From Thiotrichales bacterium (GTDB lineage: Bacteria; Pseudomonadota; Gammaproteobacteria; Thiomicrospirales; Thiomicrospiraceae), in contig JAFGXP010000028.1 of NCBI GenBank assembly GCA_016936535.1, positions 38,403 to 102,402 of the forward strand: a DNA stretch of 64,000 nt, in the 5' to 3' direction. Positions within the stretch are counted from its first letter, which is position 1. The number at the start of each line of letters is the position of its first letter. The position numbers and the translations under genes are program-made. Shown here one piece after another: positions 27,854 to 36,139 of this stretch. Under the pieces are notes generated by a model, which did no database searches, was not told the DNA's origin, and saw nothing but the letters and a program-made list of their open reading frames with translations.

Positions 27854-28816
27854 ATGAAAAAATCCAGCTTGTTATTGGCCATGGGCCTAGCGGCCGCCAC
27901 CTTCTCTGTCAGTGCTTATGCCGTAGAAGACGGTTTGCCTGAGTATCAAAAAGTGTCTGGTGTTTCCGGTAACCTTTCTTCAGTCGGGTCTGACACCTTG
28001 GCAAACTTGATGACCCTGTGGGCAGAAGAGTTTAAGCGTACCTACCCTAACGTAAATATTCAAATTCAAGCAGCGGGTTCTTCCACTGCGCCACCGGCTT
28101 TGACCGAGAGCACCTCAAACATCGGGCCAATGAGCCGCATGATGAAAGAAAAAGAAATTGCGATGTTTGAAGAGAAGCACGGCTACAAGCCGACTCCGGT
28201 TGCAGTTGCCCTTGATGCCTTGGCTGTGTATGTGCACAAAGATAACCCGATTCAAGGTCTAAGCATTCCGCAAGTGGATGCGATCTTCTCTTCAACCCGT
28301 AATTGTGGTGCGAAAGAAGATATCGCAACTTGGGGTCAGGCCGGTGTTGAGGGGAATCTTGCAAACCAAACCGTTCAAATTTATGGCCGTAACTCGGTTT
28401 CTGGAACCTATGGTTATTACAAAAAGAAAGCGCTTTGTAAAGGTGATTTTAAGTCTTCTGTGAACGAACAACCGGGTTCAGCGTCAGTAGTCCAGTCAGT
28501 TTCTGCTTCAATTAATGGAATCGGCTATTCTGGTATCGGCTACAAAACAGCGGGCGTGAAAGCGGTTCCTTTAGCGAAAAAAGAGGGCGGCGAATTTGTT
28601 GAAGCGTCGCCACTAAATTCGGTAAACGGCACCTATCCTTTGTCACGTTTGTTGTACGTTTACGTTAACAAAGCGCCAAACAAGCCGATTGAACCTGTTG
28701 TCGGTGAATTCTTGAAGTTAGTCCTTTCTAAGAAAGGTCAATCTGACGTTGAGAAAGACGGCTACATCGCGCTTCCTAAGGCCGTTGTTGAGAAAGAACT
28801 GGCTAAATTGCAATAA
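27854..28816 (+). CDS. pstS: Periplasmic phosphate-binding protein PstS
   Basis: Substrate-binding protein of the Pst transporter. The 320-residue precursor has a signal peptide ([23 protein letters not shown]). The phosphate-binding pattern includes [27 protein letters not shown] and [13 protein letters not shown]. It belongs to the PstS branch with a non-E. coli-like pocket (DUF/SphX-like). ATG 27854 has GGAG at 27845-27848 and is preferred over the in-frame TTG at 27842. It is separated from pstCAB by phoBR and pit and has its own Pho box and terminator. Confidence 0.94.
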   Translation: MKKSSLLLAMGLAAATFSVSAYAVEDGLPEYQKVSGVSGNLSSVGSDTLANLMTLWAEEFKRTYPNVNIQIQAAGSSTAPPALTESTSNIGPMSRMMKEKEIAMFEEKHGYKPTPVAVALDALAVYVHKDNPIQGLSIPQVDAIFSSTRNCGAKEDIATWGQAGVEGNLANQTVQIYGRNSVSGTYGYYKKKALCKGDFKSSVNEQPGSASVVQSVSASINGIGYSGIGYKTAGVKAVPLAKKEGGEFVEASPLNSVNGTYPLSRLLYVYVNKAPNKPIEPVVGEFLKLVLSKKGQSDVEKDGYIALPKAVVEKELAKLQ

Positions 28817-28840
28817 CCCATTGCACTTAGCTTAATGCGA

Positions 28841-28873
28841 AAACGCCGGTGAATTGCCGGCGTTTTTGTTTTT
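28841..28873 (+). terminator. Rho-independent terminator of pstS
   Basis: AACGCCGG, loop, CCGGCGTT, then a T-rich tract. It lies between the convergent pstS and ferredoxin genes and may serve both. Confidence 0.9.
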
Positions 28874-28890
28874 TGGAATTTTGACTGAGT

Positions 28891-29142
28891 CTAGGGAATC
28901 TCTATGACCACATCGGTCAGCGGAATCACGCTGCAAGTTAAAATCTCACCTTCGGCTGGATCGTACACGGGCGTTTGAATCTCTTCGACTTCTCCGGAAA
29001 TCAGTTTGACGCTGCAGGCACCGCAATTGCCGCCTCGGCAGCTGTACGGCATGTCAAAACCGCTTTCATCCAGCGCTTCCAACATTGAAAACTGGCCATC
29101 AAATTCACAGTCCCCTTGTCCAATCACCGTAATTTTCAGCAT
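28891..29142 (-). CDS. Small [2Fe-2S] plant-type ferredoxin
   Basis: An 83-residue electron carrier. The cluster ligands are C35, C40 and C43 (YSCRGGNCGACSV) and C70 (ILTCSV), the CX4CX2CX~26C pattern of the fer2 family. Size and the GEILTCSV ending resemble YfaE, which maintains the class I ribonucleotide reductase cofactor, but no nrdAB is nearby, so the partner is unknown. It is apparently monocistronic. Confidence 0.88.
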   Translation of the reverse strand: MLKITVIGQGDCEFDGQFSMLEALDESGFDMPYSCRGGNCGACSVKLISGEVEEIQTPVYDPAEGEILTCSVIPLTDVVIEIP

Positions 29143-29261
29143 TTTTATCTTCCTTTTGGATTATTTACAACGACCTCATTTTAGCAAGTTAAAGCGCCAA
29201 AATTTTCAGTAAAATAGCGCTAAATTTTTTCTTCATTTTCTCTTAAGGGTAGAACATAACT

Positions 29262-30065
29262 ATGCAACTGCAGACAAAAGCTTTAGCCTTGGTTGAGGCC
29301 AAGTGGTTTTCAACCTTGATCATTTCGGTGATTCTTTTTAACGCGGCTATTCTCGGTTTACAAACCTCAAAAAGCATCAGTTCTGAAACCATTTCGTTTT
29401 TGGATTTGCTAGATCAGCTGTGTTTAAGTATTTTTGTGGTTGAAATTTTGCTCAAGCTGACAGCTTATCACCATAAATTTTTCCGCAGCGGTTGGAATGT
29501 GTTTGATTTTCTCATAGTGGCAATTTCATTACTGCCAACTACTGGCGAGCTGGCGGTACTGCGTGCGCTGCGTATTTTGCGTTTGTTGCGTTTAATCAAC
29601 GCCGTACCCAGTATGCGTCGTGTGGTAAATGGCATGCTTAAAGCGATTCCAGGCGTATTTTCGGTTGGCGCACTCTTGGCTATTCTGTTTTATATTGGTG
29701 CGGTGATGAGTACCTCGCTTTTTGGCGCGGATTTTCCAGAGTGGTTTGGCAGCATTGGCGCCAGCCTTTACACCTTGTTTCAGATTATGACCTTTGAATC
29801 GTGGTCGATGGGCATTGTCCGTCCAGTGATGGAAGTTTATCCGTACTCATGGTTGTTTTTTATTCCGTTTATTGTGGTGACGTCTTTTACTGTACTGAAT
29901 TTGTTTATCGGGATTATTATTGACGCCATGAACCAAGCCAAAGAAGAAGAAACGAACGCGGAAGCACATGAGCAAAGTAACTACAACAATATCAATGAGA
30001 TGAAGCAGGATATGCAAGTGCTTAAAGCGCAGTTAGCTCAATTGCTAGAGCAGCAAAAAAGATAG
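29262..30065 (+). CDS. Bacterial voltage-gated sodium channel (BacNav type)
   Basis: A 267-residue six-TM ion channel subunit expected to form homotetramers. S4 carries arginines at every third position (R101, R104, R107, R110 in AVLRALRILRLLRLINAVP), the pore helix and filter read TFESWSM (177-183), close to TLESWSM of NavAb, and S6 is FTVLNLFIGIIIDAM. A C-terminal coiled coil (about 245-265) fits the BacNav tetramerisation domain. Sodium selectivity is inferred from the filter. Its likely use is membrane excitability or chemotaxis/pH homeostasis in a salt-rich habitat. Confidence 0.93.
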   Translation: MQLQTKALALVEAKWFSTLIISVILFNAAILGLQTSKSISSETISFLDLLDQLCLSIFVVEILLKLTAYHHKFFRSGWNVFDFLIVAISLLPTTGELAVLRALRILRLLRLINAVPSMRRVVNGMLKAIPGVFSVGALLAILFYIGAVMSTSLFGADFPEWFGSIGASLYTLFQIMTFESWSMGIVRPVMEVYPYSWLFFIPFIVVTSFTVLNLFIGIIIDAMNQAKEEETNAEAHEQSNYNNINEMKQDMQVLKAQLAQLLEQQKR

Positions 30066-30087
30066 AGGCTTGACGGCTTAAAGAGAA

Positions 30088-30124
30088 AAGGCCGCCTTCT
30101 TTTAAAATGAGGCGGCCTTTTTTA
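30088..30124 (+). terminator. Rho-independent terminator of the sodium channel gene
   Basis: AAAGGCCGCC, 14-base loop, GGCGGCCTTTTTT. Strong 10-bp stem and T-run 22 bases past the stop. Confidence 0.93.
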
Positions 30125-30213
30125 TTCCGATTTTCTGATTGAGGGTACGCTTAATAAGAGGATTTCTCAGGGGGAAACGCTTGAGGGAAAAAAGTTTGAA
30201 TTTCCTCCAAGTT

Positions 30214-30729
30214 TTACCAAACCAGAAGTTTAAAACCTTCTTCTTGCAGTTCCATCAATGCAGCGGCTCCAACCTCTGCGTATTCGGCAAATGGCCGCAT
30301 ATCACCATCTTGCCAATGAATGGTGTTCATGGTGTTACCACAAGCCACCCAGCGTACCCGATAGTCTTTGGCAAAACTTTCAACACGAGCATACACCATG
30401 GGATCCACCTCGCGTTTGGGTTCCTTGGCCAGTACATGCAACCCAGGGCCGATTGCTACCACGGCAATTTCCACATTGTCACCATATTGTTTAATCATGG
30501 CCTGAATGGAATTTAAAATTGACACTTGGTAATCGGTATCGGCTTTATTCCACATATAAACCGCCTTGTGTTCGGCAGGGTCGCCAGGAAAGCGATCGGT
30601 TGGCGGATTTTGCAACTCAGGTACAGGCTTGAGTTTAAAGGTTGACGCAGGTGAAGACTCGGCGGCCAAAGCTGAAACACTTAAGCTGCTGACCAAGACA
30701 AGGGATAGAAAAGAAGCAAAAATACGCAT
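30214..30729 (-). CDS. Exported DsrE-family protein
   Basis: A 171-residue precursor with a clear signal peptide (MRIFASFLSLVLVSSLSVSALA) and a DsrE-like alpha/beta fold (KAVYMWNKADTDYQVSILNS; VEIAVVAIGPGLHVL; RWVACGNTMNTIHW). A single cysteine in the VACGNTM motif sits where DsrE-like sulfur carriers have a reactive Cys. ATG 30727-30729 has AGGAG upstream; a longer frame is unlikely. Periplasmic DsrE-like proteins are common in sulfur oxidisers, but the partner here is unknown. Confidence 0.8.
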   Translation of the reverse strand: MRIFASFLSLVLVSSLSVSALAAESSPASTFKLKPVPELQNPPTDRFPGDPAEHKAVYMWNKADTDYQVSILNSIQAMIKQYGDNVEIAVVAIGPGLHVLAKEPKREVDPMVYARVESFAKDYRVRWVACGNTMNTIHWQDGDMRPFAEYAEVGAAALMELQEEGFKLLVW

Positions 30730-30932
30730 AAAAACTCCTGTATTAATGATTTTAGCTTCGTCATTATAACCAGACTCTGGAAAGATAGGCACTGAGTGCG
30801 CCGAATTGACAGACTGCTGTCACAGAGCAGACTTAACCTGTCTTGGCGAATATGCCATAATTTTGCCTTGTTAATTAACCGCCCTTTCTGTGTAAAGCAG
30901 ATGGGAATGAACCACTTTGATCAGGAAGAAAA

Positions 30933-31235
30933 ATGTCCTTAGCCCAGCAGATTGAACACGAGATTCAGAAGGCTTTTGAAATCGACTTTATGCAACTCAG
31001 CAATGAAAGTCATTTACACGCCGGCCCAGCAACCGAATCGCATTTTAAATTAATTATGGTTAGTCCCGCGTTCATGGGGCTTAGCCAAGTCAAGCGTCAG
31101 CAAGCGGTTTATAAAGCGTTGGCGCAACTTATGCCGCAGTTTCATGCTTTAGCGCTGCATACTTATACGGCGCAAGAGTGGGTACAAAAAGGCCAAAGCG
31201 CGCCGGTTTCGCCAAAATGTGGTGGTGGCCACTAA
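30933..31235 (+). CDS. bolA: BolA family protein
   Basis: A 100-residue protein with a class II KH-like fold. It aligns well with E. coli BolA: ESHFKLIMVSPAF, then HALALHTYTAQEW and a tail with SPKCGGGH where E. coli has SPPCRG. BolA binds monothiol glutaredoxin through a [2Fe-2S] cluster and influences cell shape and stress responses. AGGAAG lies just before the ATG. It is isolated, convergent with the next gene. Confidence 0.9.
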   Translation: MSLAQQIEHEIQKAFEIDFMQLSNESHLHAGPATESHFKLIMVSPAFMGLSQVKRQQAVYKALAQLMPQFHALALHTYTAQEWVQKGQSAPVSPKCGGGH

Positions 31236-31358
31236 ACGAACCGAATTTCCTTTCTTAACCCATCTTACATTTACCAGACCTTTTTCTTGAAAATCATCCG
31301 TTTTGGTATGGCCTGCATACAAGAAAAACGGGCCCAAGAGTGTAAGAGTATGGGGCTC

Positions 31359-31994
31359 TCAAGCGCTCTTGCGCGGTGGCTTTGTCGGACTCTTAGGCGG
31401 TGACTTTAAAACTTCAGCAAAAGGGTGTGGCTCGGTCTTCGGCGCTGTCTCTGGGTATTTTAGGTGCCAAAATTGAATGAATTTTTCAGGTTTGATGGCG
31501 TTTTGCAACAGCGTGATCGCTTGAATGTATTGCTCAATATAGACATAGTTGCCTTTGCGTAAAGATTGCCAAAGATGGCGGTAACGCGGCGGGAGAAAAA
31601 AGCGGAAATGCGGCACTAAGCCTTCCTCGCCTTCCGTTTGCGCAATCCGTTGCATCACTTCTTGACGCACCTGCATTGGTAGATGTTTTTGTTGTGAGTC
31701 GATGACTAGCCCAACGGCAAAGAGTAGGGCTGCGGCAAGAACAAAACTCCAGATTGGTTGGTTGAATGCAAAAGCCCCAATTAAGGTAAAAAGCATCAAA
31801 AGTAAGGCGCTAATGGGAATGGCGAGCGCCGAAAACCACACCTTTTTTCCCTTGGCGCTTTGCATTAAGCTTTCTAGGTCAAACTGACTGCAATCCACCG
31901 CTTGCAAACGTTCCAGCAGTTGGTGCGGATCGGGAAGTGGGGTGTGGCTTTTTTGCTGACTGACTTTAGCCATTTTTTGTGCAAGTTGGCTCAT
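31359..31994 (-). CDS. Uncharacterised two-TM membrane protein
   Basis: A 211-residue protein, not recognised. Charged N-terminus, two adjacent TM helices (about 52-76 and 81-97: ALAIPISALLLMLFTLIG, FVLAAALLFAVGLV), then a soluble basic C-terminal half (VPHFRFFLPPRYRHLW) ending in a Pro/Lys-rich tail (KSPPKSPTKPPRK). It follows apaH by 62 bases on the same strand and may be the last gene of the lptD-surA-pdxA-rsmA-apaH operon. Confidence 0.65.
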   Translation of the reverse strand: MSQLAQKMAKVSQQKSHTPLPDPHQLLERLQAVDCSQFDLESLMQSAKGKKVWFSALAIPISALLLMLFTLIGAFAFNQPIWSFVLAAALLFAVGLVIDSQQKHLPMQVRQEVMQRIAQTEGEEGLVPHFRFFLPPRYRHLWQSLRKGNYVYIEQYIQAITLLQNAIKPEKFIQFWHLKYPETAPKTEPHPFAEVLKSPPKSPTKPPRKSA

Positions 31995-32056
31995 CTCTTG
32001 ACCTCAAATCCATAGCGATGTTTTTCAACAGTTCCCAATCAAAGCAAGTGCAATGC

Positions 32057-32938
32057 CTAGGTTTGATTTTTTGCCAATTTAGGAGCAAGTTTCTGGGTGC
32101 ATTCAATGCAGATGCGGCGGTTGCTTTGCAAATGATAAGCGGTGAGTTGTCCGCCCCACAGGCAGCCAGTGTCGGTGGCGTGCACATTAAAACCGTCGAG
32201 AGGACCAAGTGTGGACCAGTGGCCAAAGAAAATCTGCGTGTCACGGGTTGCCCGGTCGCCAAAGGTGTACCAAGGTTGAAATCCTTGGCGTTTTTTTTCG
32301 GCTAAGCGGGCAAGATCGTGTGCTGGATTGCCTTTGAGCTTAAAGTCCAAGGTGCCGTTTTGATCGCAGTAACGCATCCGCGCAAACGCATTAATGATGT
32401 AACGGATACGTGGCCAACCGCTCAGTTTGGGAGTCCATTTTTTATCGTCATTGCCAAATAGCTCATCACGGACAAAAGTTTGCCAGTTGTCTGCTCGAAG
32501 CGGTTGCTCGGCTTCGGCAGCATAAGCCTTCGCCTGTGACAGGCTCCATTGGGGTGGAATGCCAGCGTGAACCATGACCGCATCCAGCTGCGGATGTTGA
32601 ATTAACAGCGGTTGTTGTCGGAGCCAATCGACTAAGGCATCGCAATCGTCTGCGCGTAAGATTGGCTCTAAGGTATCGCTTTCGCTCAAAAATCGGTCAA
32701 GACCGGCATAGACCGCCAATAAATGAAAGTCATGGTTGCCGAGAACGGTTTTGGCATGCCCCGCTTTGCATTGTTCTTTTACAAAGCGTAAACATTCCAG
32801 CGATTGTGGCCCGCGATTGATAAGATCGCCGACAAACCAGAGTTCATCTTGTTCTGGTCTGTACTCAATCACCTGCAACAACTGTTGCAGTTCATCAAAG
32901 CAGCCTTGTAAATCGCCAATAATGTAGGTGTTTTTCAT
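32057..32938 (-). CDS. apaH: Bis(5'-nucleosyl)-tetraphosphatase (symmetrical) ApaH
   Basis: Hydrolyses Ap4A to two ADP and can remove Np4 caps from RNA. The 293-residue metallophosphatase has GDLQG (8-12), GDLINRG (37-43), GNHD (67-70) and later histidine ligands (MVHAGIPPQW; FGHWSTL). Its start overlaps the rsmA stop by 4 bases, so it is translationally coupled. The order matches the E. coli lptD-surA-pdxA-rsmA-apaG-apaH operon but without apaG. Confidence 0.96.
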   Translation of the reverse strand: MKNTYIIGDLQGCFDELQQLLQVIEYRPEQDELWFVGDLINRGPQSLECLRFVKEQCKAGHAKTVLGNHDFHLLAVYAGLDRFLSESDTLEPILRADDCDALVDWLRQQPLLIQHPQLDAVMVHAGIPPQWSLSQAKAYAAEAEQPLRADNWQTFVRDELFGNDDKKWTPKLSGWPRIRYIINAFARMRYCDQNGTLDFKLKGNPAHDLARLAEKKRQGFQPWYTFGDRATRDTQIFFGHWSTLGPLDGFNVHATDTGCLWGGQLTAYHLQSNRRICIECTQKLAPKLAKNQT

Positions 32939-33795
32939 ACCAAGTCAGGTGGAGTAGGCTGCGAAGCCGCTTGTTGATAGTAGTTGCACAGTTGCACAAA
33001 AGCGGCAACCGGTAAGGTTTCAGCGCGTGCGCTTGGGTCAATACCACAGGCTTCAATCTGTTCGGCATTGAGCCAACCCTTTAGGTTATTGCGTAACGTT
33101 TTACGCTTGAGTGCAAAACATTGCCGGACAAAGTTTTCAAACAAGGCTTCATCGTGCGCCAGCAGCGGTTTTTGCCGATAGGGCAATAGGCGTACAATCG
33201 CTGAGTCCACTTTTGGCGGCGGAGTAAAGTTTTCTGGCCCTACCTCAAACAGATATTCGGTTTGACAATAATATTGCATCATCACACTTAAGCGGCCAAA
33301 GGTTTTACTGCCAGGGGCGGCGCAAATCCGCTCCACGACTTCTTTTTGCAGCATAAAGTGCATGTCTATGAGGTTATTGGCGTACTTTAAAAGATGAAAC
33401 AATAAGGGGCTGGAAATGTTATAGGGCAAGTTGCCGACCACTCTGAGTGACGCTTCGGGTGACTTAAGCAGCTGGGCATAATCGAAACTCAAGGCATCAG
33501 CATGGTGCAGATGGAACGCAGGACACAGCGCGAAGCGCGCTTTCAACGGGCCGATGAGGTCCTGATCAATTTCAAGGATGTCGAGATGTGCGACCACTGA
33601 CAACAGCGGCTCAGTTAGGGCTGCCTCGCCTGGACCAATTTCTACCATGTGATCCTCCGCCTGTGGACGAATGGCAGCGACAATACGATCAATGACTCGA
33701 CCATTATTTAAGAAGTTTTGTCCAAACTCTTTTTTATGCTGGTGGCCGGAGCCTTGACGGGGTGGGGTGCGATTTTTCAACTTAATTTTGTCCAC
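32935..33795 (-). CDS. rsmA: 16S rRNA (A1518/A1519-N6)-dimethyltransferase RsmA (KsgA)
   Basis: Dimethylates two adjacent adenines in helix 45 of 16S rRNA late in 30S assembly. The 286-residue protein has the FGQNFLNN N-terminal motif, SAM motif [16 protein letters not shown] (51-65), the catalytic NLPYN (122-126) and the C-terminal helical domain ([16 protein letters not shown]). A basic N-terminal extension of about 20 residues precedes the usual start. It overlaps pdxA by 14 bases. Confidence 0.97.
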   Translation of the reverse strand: MDKIKLKNRTPPRQGSGHQHKKEFGQNFLNNGRVIDRIVAAIRPQAEDHMVEIGPGEAALTEPLLSVVAHLDILEIDQDLIGPLKARFALCPAFHLHHADALSFDYAQLLKSPEASLRVVGNLPYNISSPLLFHLLKYANNLIDMHFMLQKEVVERICAAPGSKTFGRLSVMMQYYCQTEYLFEVGPENFTPPPKVDSAIVRLLPYRQKPLLAHDEALFENFVRQCFALKRKTLRNNLKGWLNAEQIEACGIDPSARAETLPVAAFVQLCNYYQQAASQPTPPDLV

Positions 33796-34759
33796 TCATT
33801 TGCATTGCGACTTCAATCGCATAGTGAAAACTGCCGCAATCGGCTTTGCCAGTGCCGGCGAGGTCCAGTGCGGTGCCATGATCGACCGAGGTACGAACAA
33901 AGGGCAAGCCGAGGGTGATATTGACCGCTCGCCCAAAGCCCATATGTTTCAGAACGGGTAAGCCTTGGTCGTGGTACATGGCTACCACCGCATCTGCCCC
34001 CTGTAAATATTTTGGAGTAAATAGGGTGTCAGCAGGATAGGGGCCGCTGAGCTGCATCTGGTTAGACAGTTCGGCTAAAACGGGTTCAATCACCTCAATC
34101 TCTTCACGTCCCATATGTCCCCCTTCACCGGCATGAGGGTTGAGTCCAGTCACCAAGATACGTGGCTGTTCAATCAAAAACTGTTTTTGCAATGCGTGAT
34201 GCGTAATCTGCAGGATGTCGCGCAGTAGGGGTTGTGTAATCGCGTCGGCCACTGCGCGCAGCGGTAGATGCGTGGTGACCAATGCGACCCGTAAACCGGG
34301 TGTAGCCAGCATCATCACGACTTGTTTGGTGCCACTGACCTCGGCAAGCATTTCGGTATGACCGCTGAATTTTAACCCCGCTTCATTAATCACGCCCTTG
34401 TGTATCGGACCGGTAACCAATGCCGCAAATTCATGGTGCATACACCCTTGAATAGCGCGCTTGAGCATTTGAATGACATAGCGCGCATTGATTGGGTTGA
34501 GTTGGCCGGTAATGACAGGGTGGGGCAGATTAATCTGTTCAACCAGTAGGTGTCCGGCGCGACTGGGCTGGGGCGCCTGTTCGGCTTGATAATCGTGTAA
34601 TTGCACGCTCAGGCCAAGTTGGGCTGCGCGTTCTTGCAATAAGTTCTTATCAGCCAAGATAACCAATTCAATTGGCCAGTCTTGCTGCGCCAGTTGTAAA
34701 ACCAAATCTGGGCCAATCCCAGCCGGCTCGCCTGAAGTAATGACAAAACGTTGAGTCAC
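33782..34759 (-). CDS. pdxA: 4-hydroxythreonine-4-phosphate dehydrogenase PdxA
   Basis: NAD- and metal-dependent step of the DXP-dependent pyridoxal phosphate pathway. The 325-residue protein has [13 protein letters not shown] at the N-terminus, [14 protein letters not shown] and SGHTEM, the metal-ligand region [32 protein letters not shown] and [16 protein letters not shown]. All are typical of PdxA. It lies between surA and rsmA in the standard operon order. Confidence 0.97.
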   Translation of the reverse strand: MTQRFVITSGEPAGIGPDLVLQLAQQDWPIELVILADKNLLQERAAQLGLSVQLHDYQAEQAPQPSRAGHLLVEQINLPHPVITGQLNPINARYVIQMLKRAIQGCMHHEFAALVTGPIHKGVINEAGLKFSGHTEMLAEVSGTKQVVMMLATPGLRVALVTTHLPLRAVADAITQPLLRDILQITHHALQKQFLIEQPRILVTGLNPHAGEGGHMGREEIEVIEPVLAELSNQMQLSGPYPADTLFTPKYLQGADAVVAMYHDQGLPVLKHMGFGRAVNITLGLPFVRTSVDHGTALDLAGTGKADCGSFHYAIEVAMQMSGQN

Positions 34760-34813
34760 AAAATATTCCTAGTGCAAAAAAGAAGGGGGCTATGTCCCCG
34801 AAGATGGATGCGA

Positions 34814-36130
34814 TTAAAGCGTGATTTTGATAAAGGCTTCGTCTTTGAGACGGCGTAACCATAAATCAAACATCTCATTGGCTTTACGCGCTCGAACGGC
34901 TTGAGCGGCCTCTTCTTTTTTATCTTGCGCATCTTGGTTAACCGTTCGCACACCGTCAAGATAAAAAATCGTCCAACCATTTTCGGTGGCCAGAGGCAGC
35001 GAAGCACGGCCAACTTCTAGGGTGGCCAGCACCGATTGCAGCTCAGGAGTCAGTTGCGTTTGCGCAATCCAGCCTAAATCGCGATTGGCATTCACGTCTT
35101 TCGGAATGTCGGCAAAGGTTTGATTTAAGGCTTCAAAGTCATTTAGCCCACCAATTTCTTGGGCAATTTTAATCAAAGAGGAAGGCGCTTGCGTTTGTTG
35201 CAAAGCATCATCGCTTAGTACTAAAAAGCGGTACAGATGGAACTCATCAATTTGTTGGGTGCCGGCTTGGCGTTCATTGGCAATTTTGACTAGGTGAAAA
35301 CCGCTTGGGCTTTGGATGATTTCGCTCACCTCACCTTTTTTAAGGTTAGCGACTTGTTTGGCAAAAAAGGTGGGGACTTCGCTGTCTTGCATCCAACCTA
35401 GATTCCCACCGTCCAGTGCTCGAGAACCGTCCGAAAAGCGCACCGCTAATTGGGCAAAGTCCTCGCCTTGTAGCAGGCGTTCTCGTAGTTTGGTAATTTT
35501 ATCGAGTGCCTGTTTCCGCTGCTGTTGACTGGCCGATTCGGGTAGGGCAACCAGCAAATGCTGAAGTTGGATTTCGCGGTACTTATTCGCCAAGGTCATG
35601 CGATTGAGGTAGTTATTGATTTCGCTCTCGGTAATTTGTGTGCGGTCAATAACTTCGCGTTGGCGAAGTTTTTGAATCAACATTTGGTTACGGATTTGTT
35701 CACGCAATTTATTAAAGCCATCATCGCTTTCTAAATTAAGACGATTTCGTAAATCCAGTAATGAAAGGTTGTTTTGCTGAGCAATCGCCTCCATCTGCTG
35801 ATTCAGTTCTTCATCGGCGATTTTCATCCCGGTTTGTTCGGCTCGGCTGAGTTGAACGGCTTCCAAAATCATGCTGTCGAGCACTTGAGCGCGCAAAGCT
35901 TGCGTATCTTCAATGTTCATGTTTTGGGCGCGCAGCTCTTCGGCTTTTTGCAGCAGTTTACGGTTAAGTTCGCTGCGCAAAATAATCCGATCATTGACCA
36001 CGGCGACAATCTTATCCACCAACGCTTCTTGTGGTGCAATGGCTTCAGCGGCCAACAAGGTGGAAGGAGGGGTGCTTAGCCCAATCAGGCTCAGTACGGA
36101 AAGCATTGCGGCGTTGAGTTTACGTTTCAT
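34814..36130 (-). CDS. surA: Periplasmic chaperone and peptidyl-prolyl isomerase SurA
   Basis: Escorts outer-membrane beta-barrel proteins, including LptD, to the Bam complex. The 438-residue precursor has a signal peptide (to about residue 28, TLLAAEA), the SurA N-domain (VDKIVAVVNDRIILRSEL), a good first parvulin domain (about 180-285; REIQLQHLLVALP, LAVRFSDGSRALDGGNLGW) and a second, degenerate one (about 290-390). Short C-terminal helix follows (LWLRRLKDEAFIKITL). It is 9 bases downstream of lptD. Confidence 0.95.
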   Translation of the reverse strand: MKRKLNAAMLSVLSLIGLSTPPSTLLAAEAIAPQEALVDKIVAVVNDRIILRSELNRKLLQKAEELRAQNMNIEDTQALRAQVLDSMILEAVQLSRAEQTGMKIADEELNQQMEAIAQQNNLSLLDLRNRLNLESDDGFNKLREQIRNQMLIQKLRQREVIDRTQITESEINNYLNRMTLANKYREIQLQHLLVALPESASQQQRKQALDKITKLRERLLQGEDFAQLAVRFSDGSRALDGGNLGWMQDSEVPTFFAKQVANLKKGEVSEIIQSPSGFHLVKIANERQAGTQQIDEFHLYRFLVLSDDALQQTQAPSSLIKIAQEIGGLNDFEALNQTFADIPKDVNANRDLGWIAQTQLTPELQSVLATLEVGRASLPLATENGWTIFYLDGVRTVNQDAQDKKEEAAQAVRARKANEMFDLWLRRLKDEAFIKITL

Positions 36131-36139
36131 CTGGATTCA

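Noticed and set aside
30139..30516. 125-residue plus-strand frame opposite the DsrE-like gene
   Set aside because: Antisense shadow; the minus-strand gene has a signal peptide, family motifs and AGGAG.
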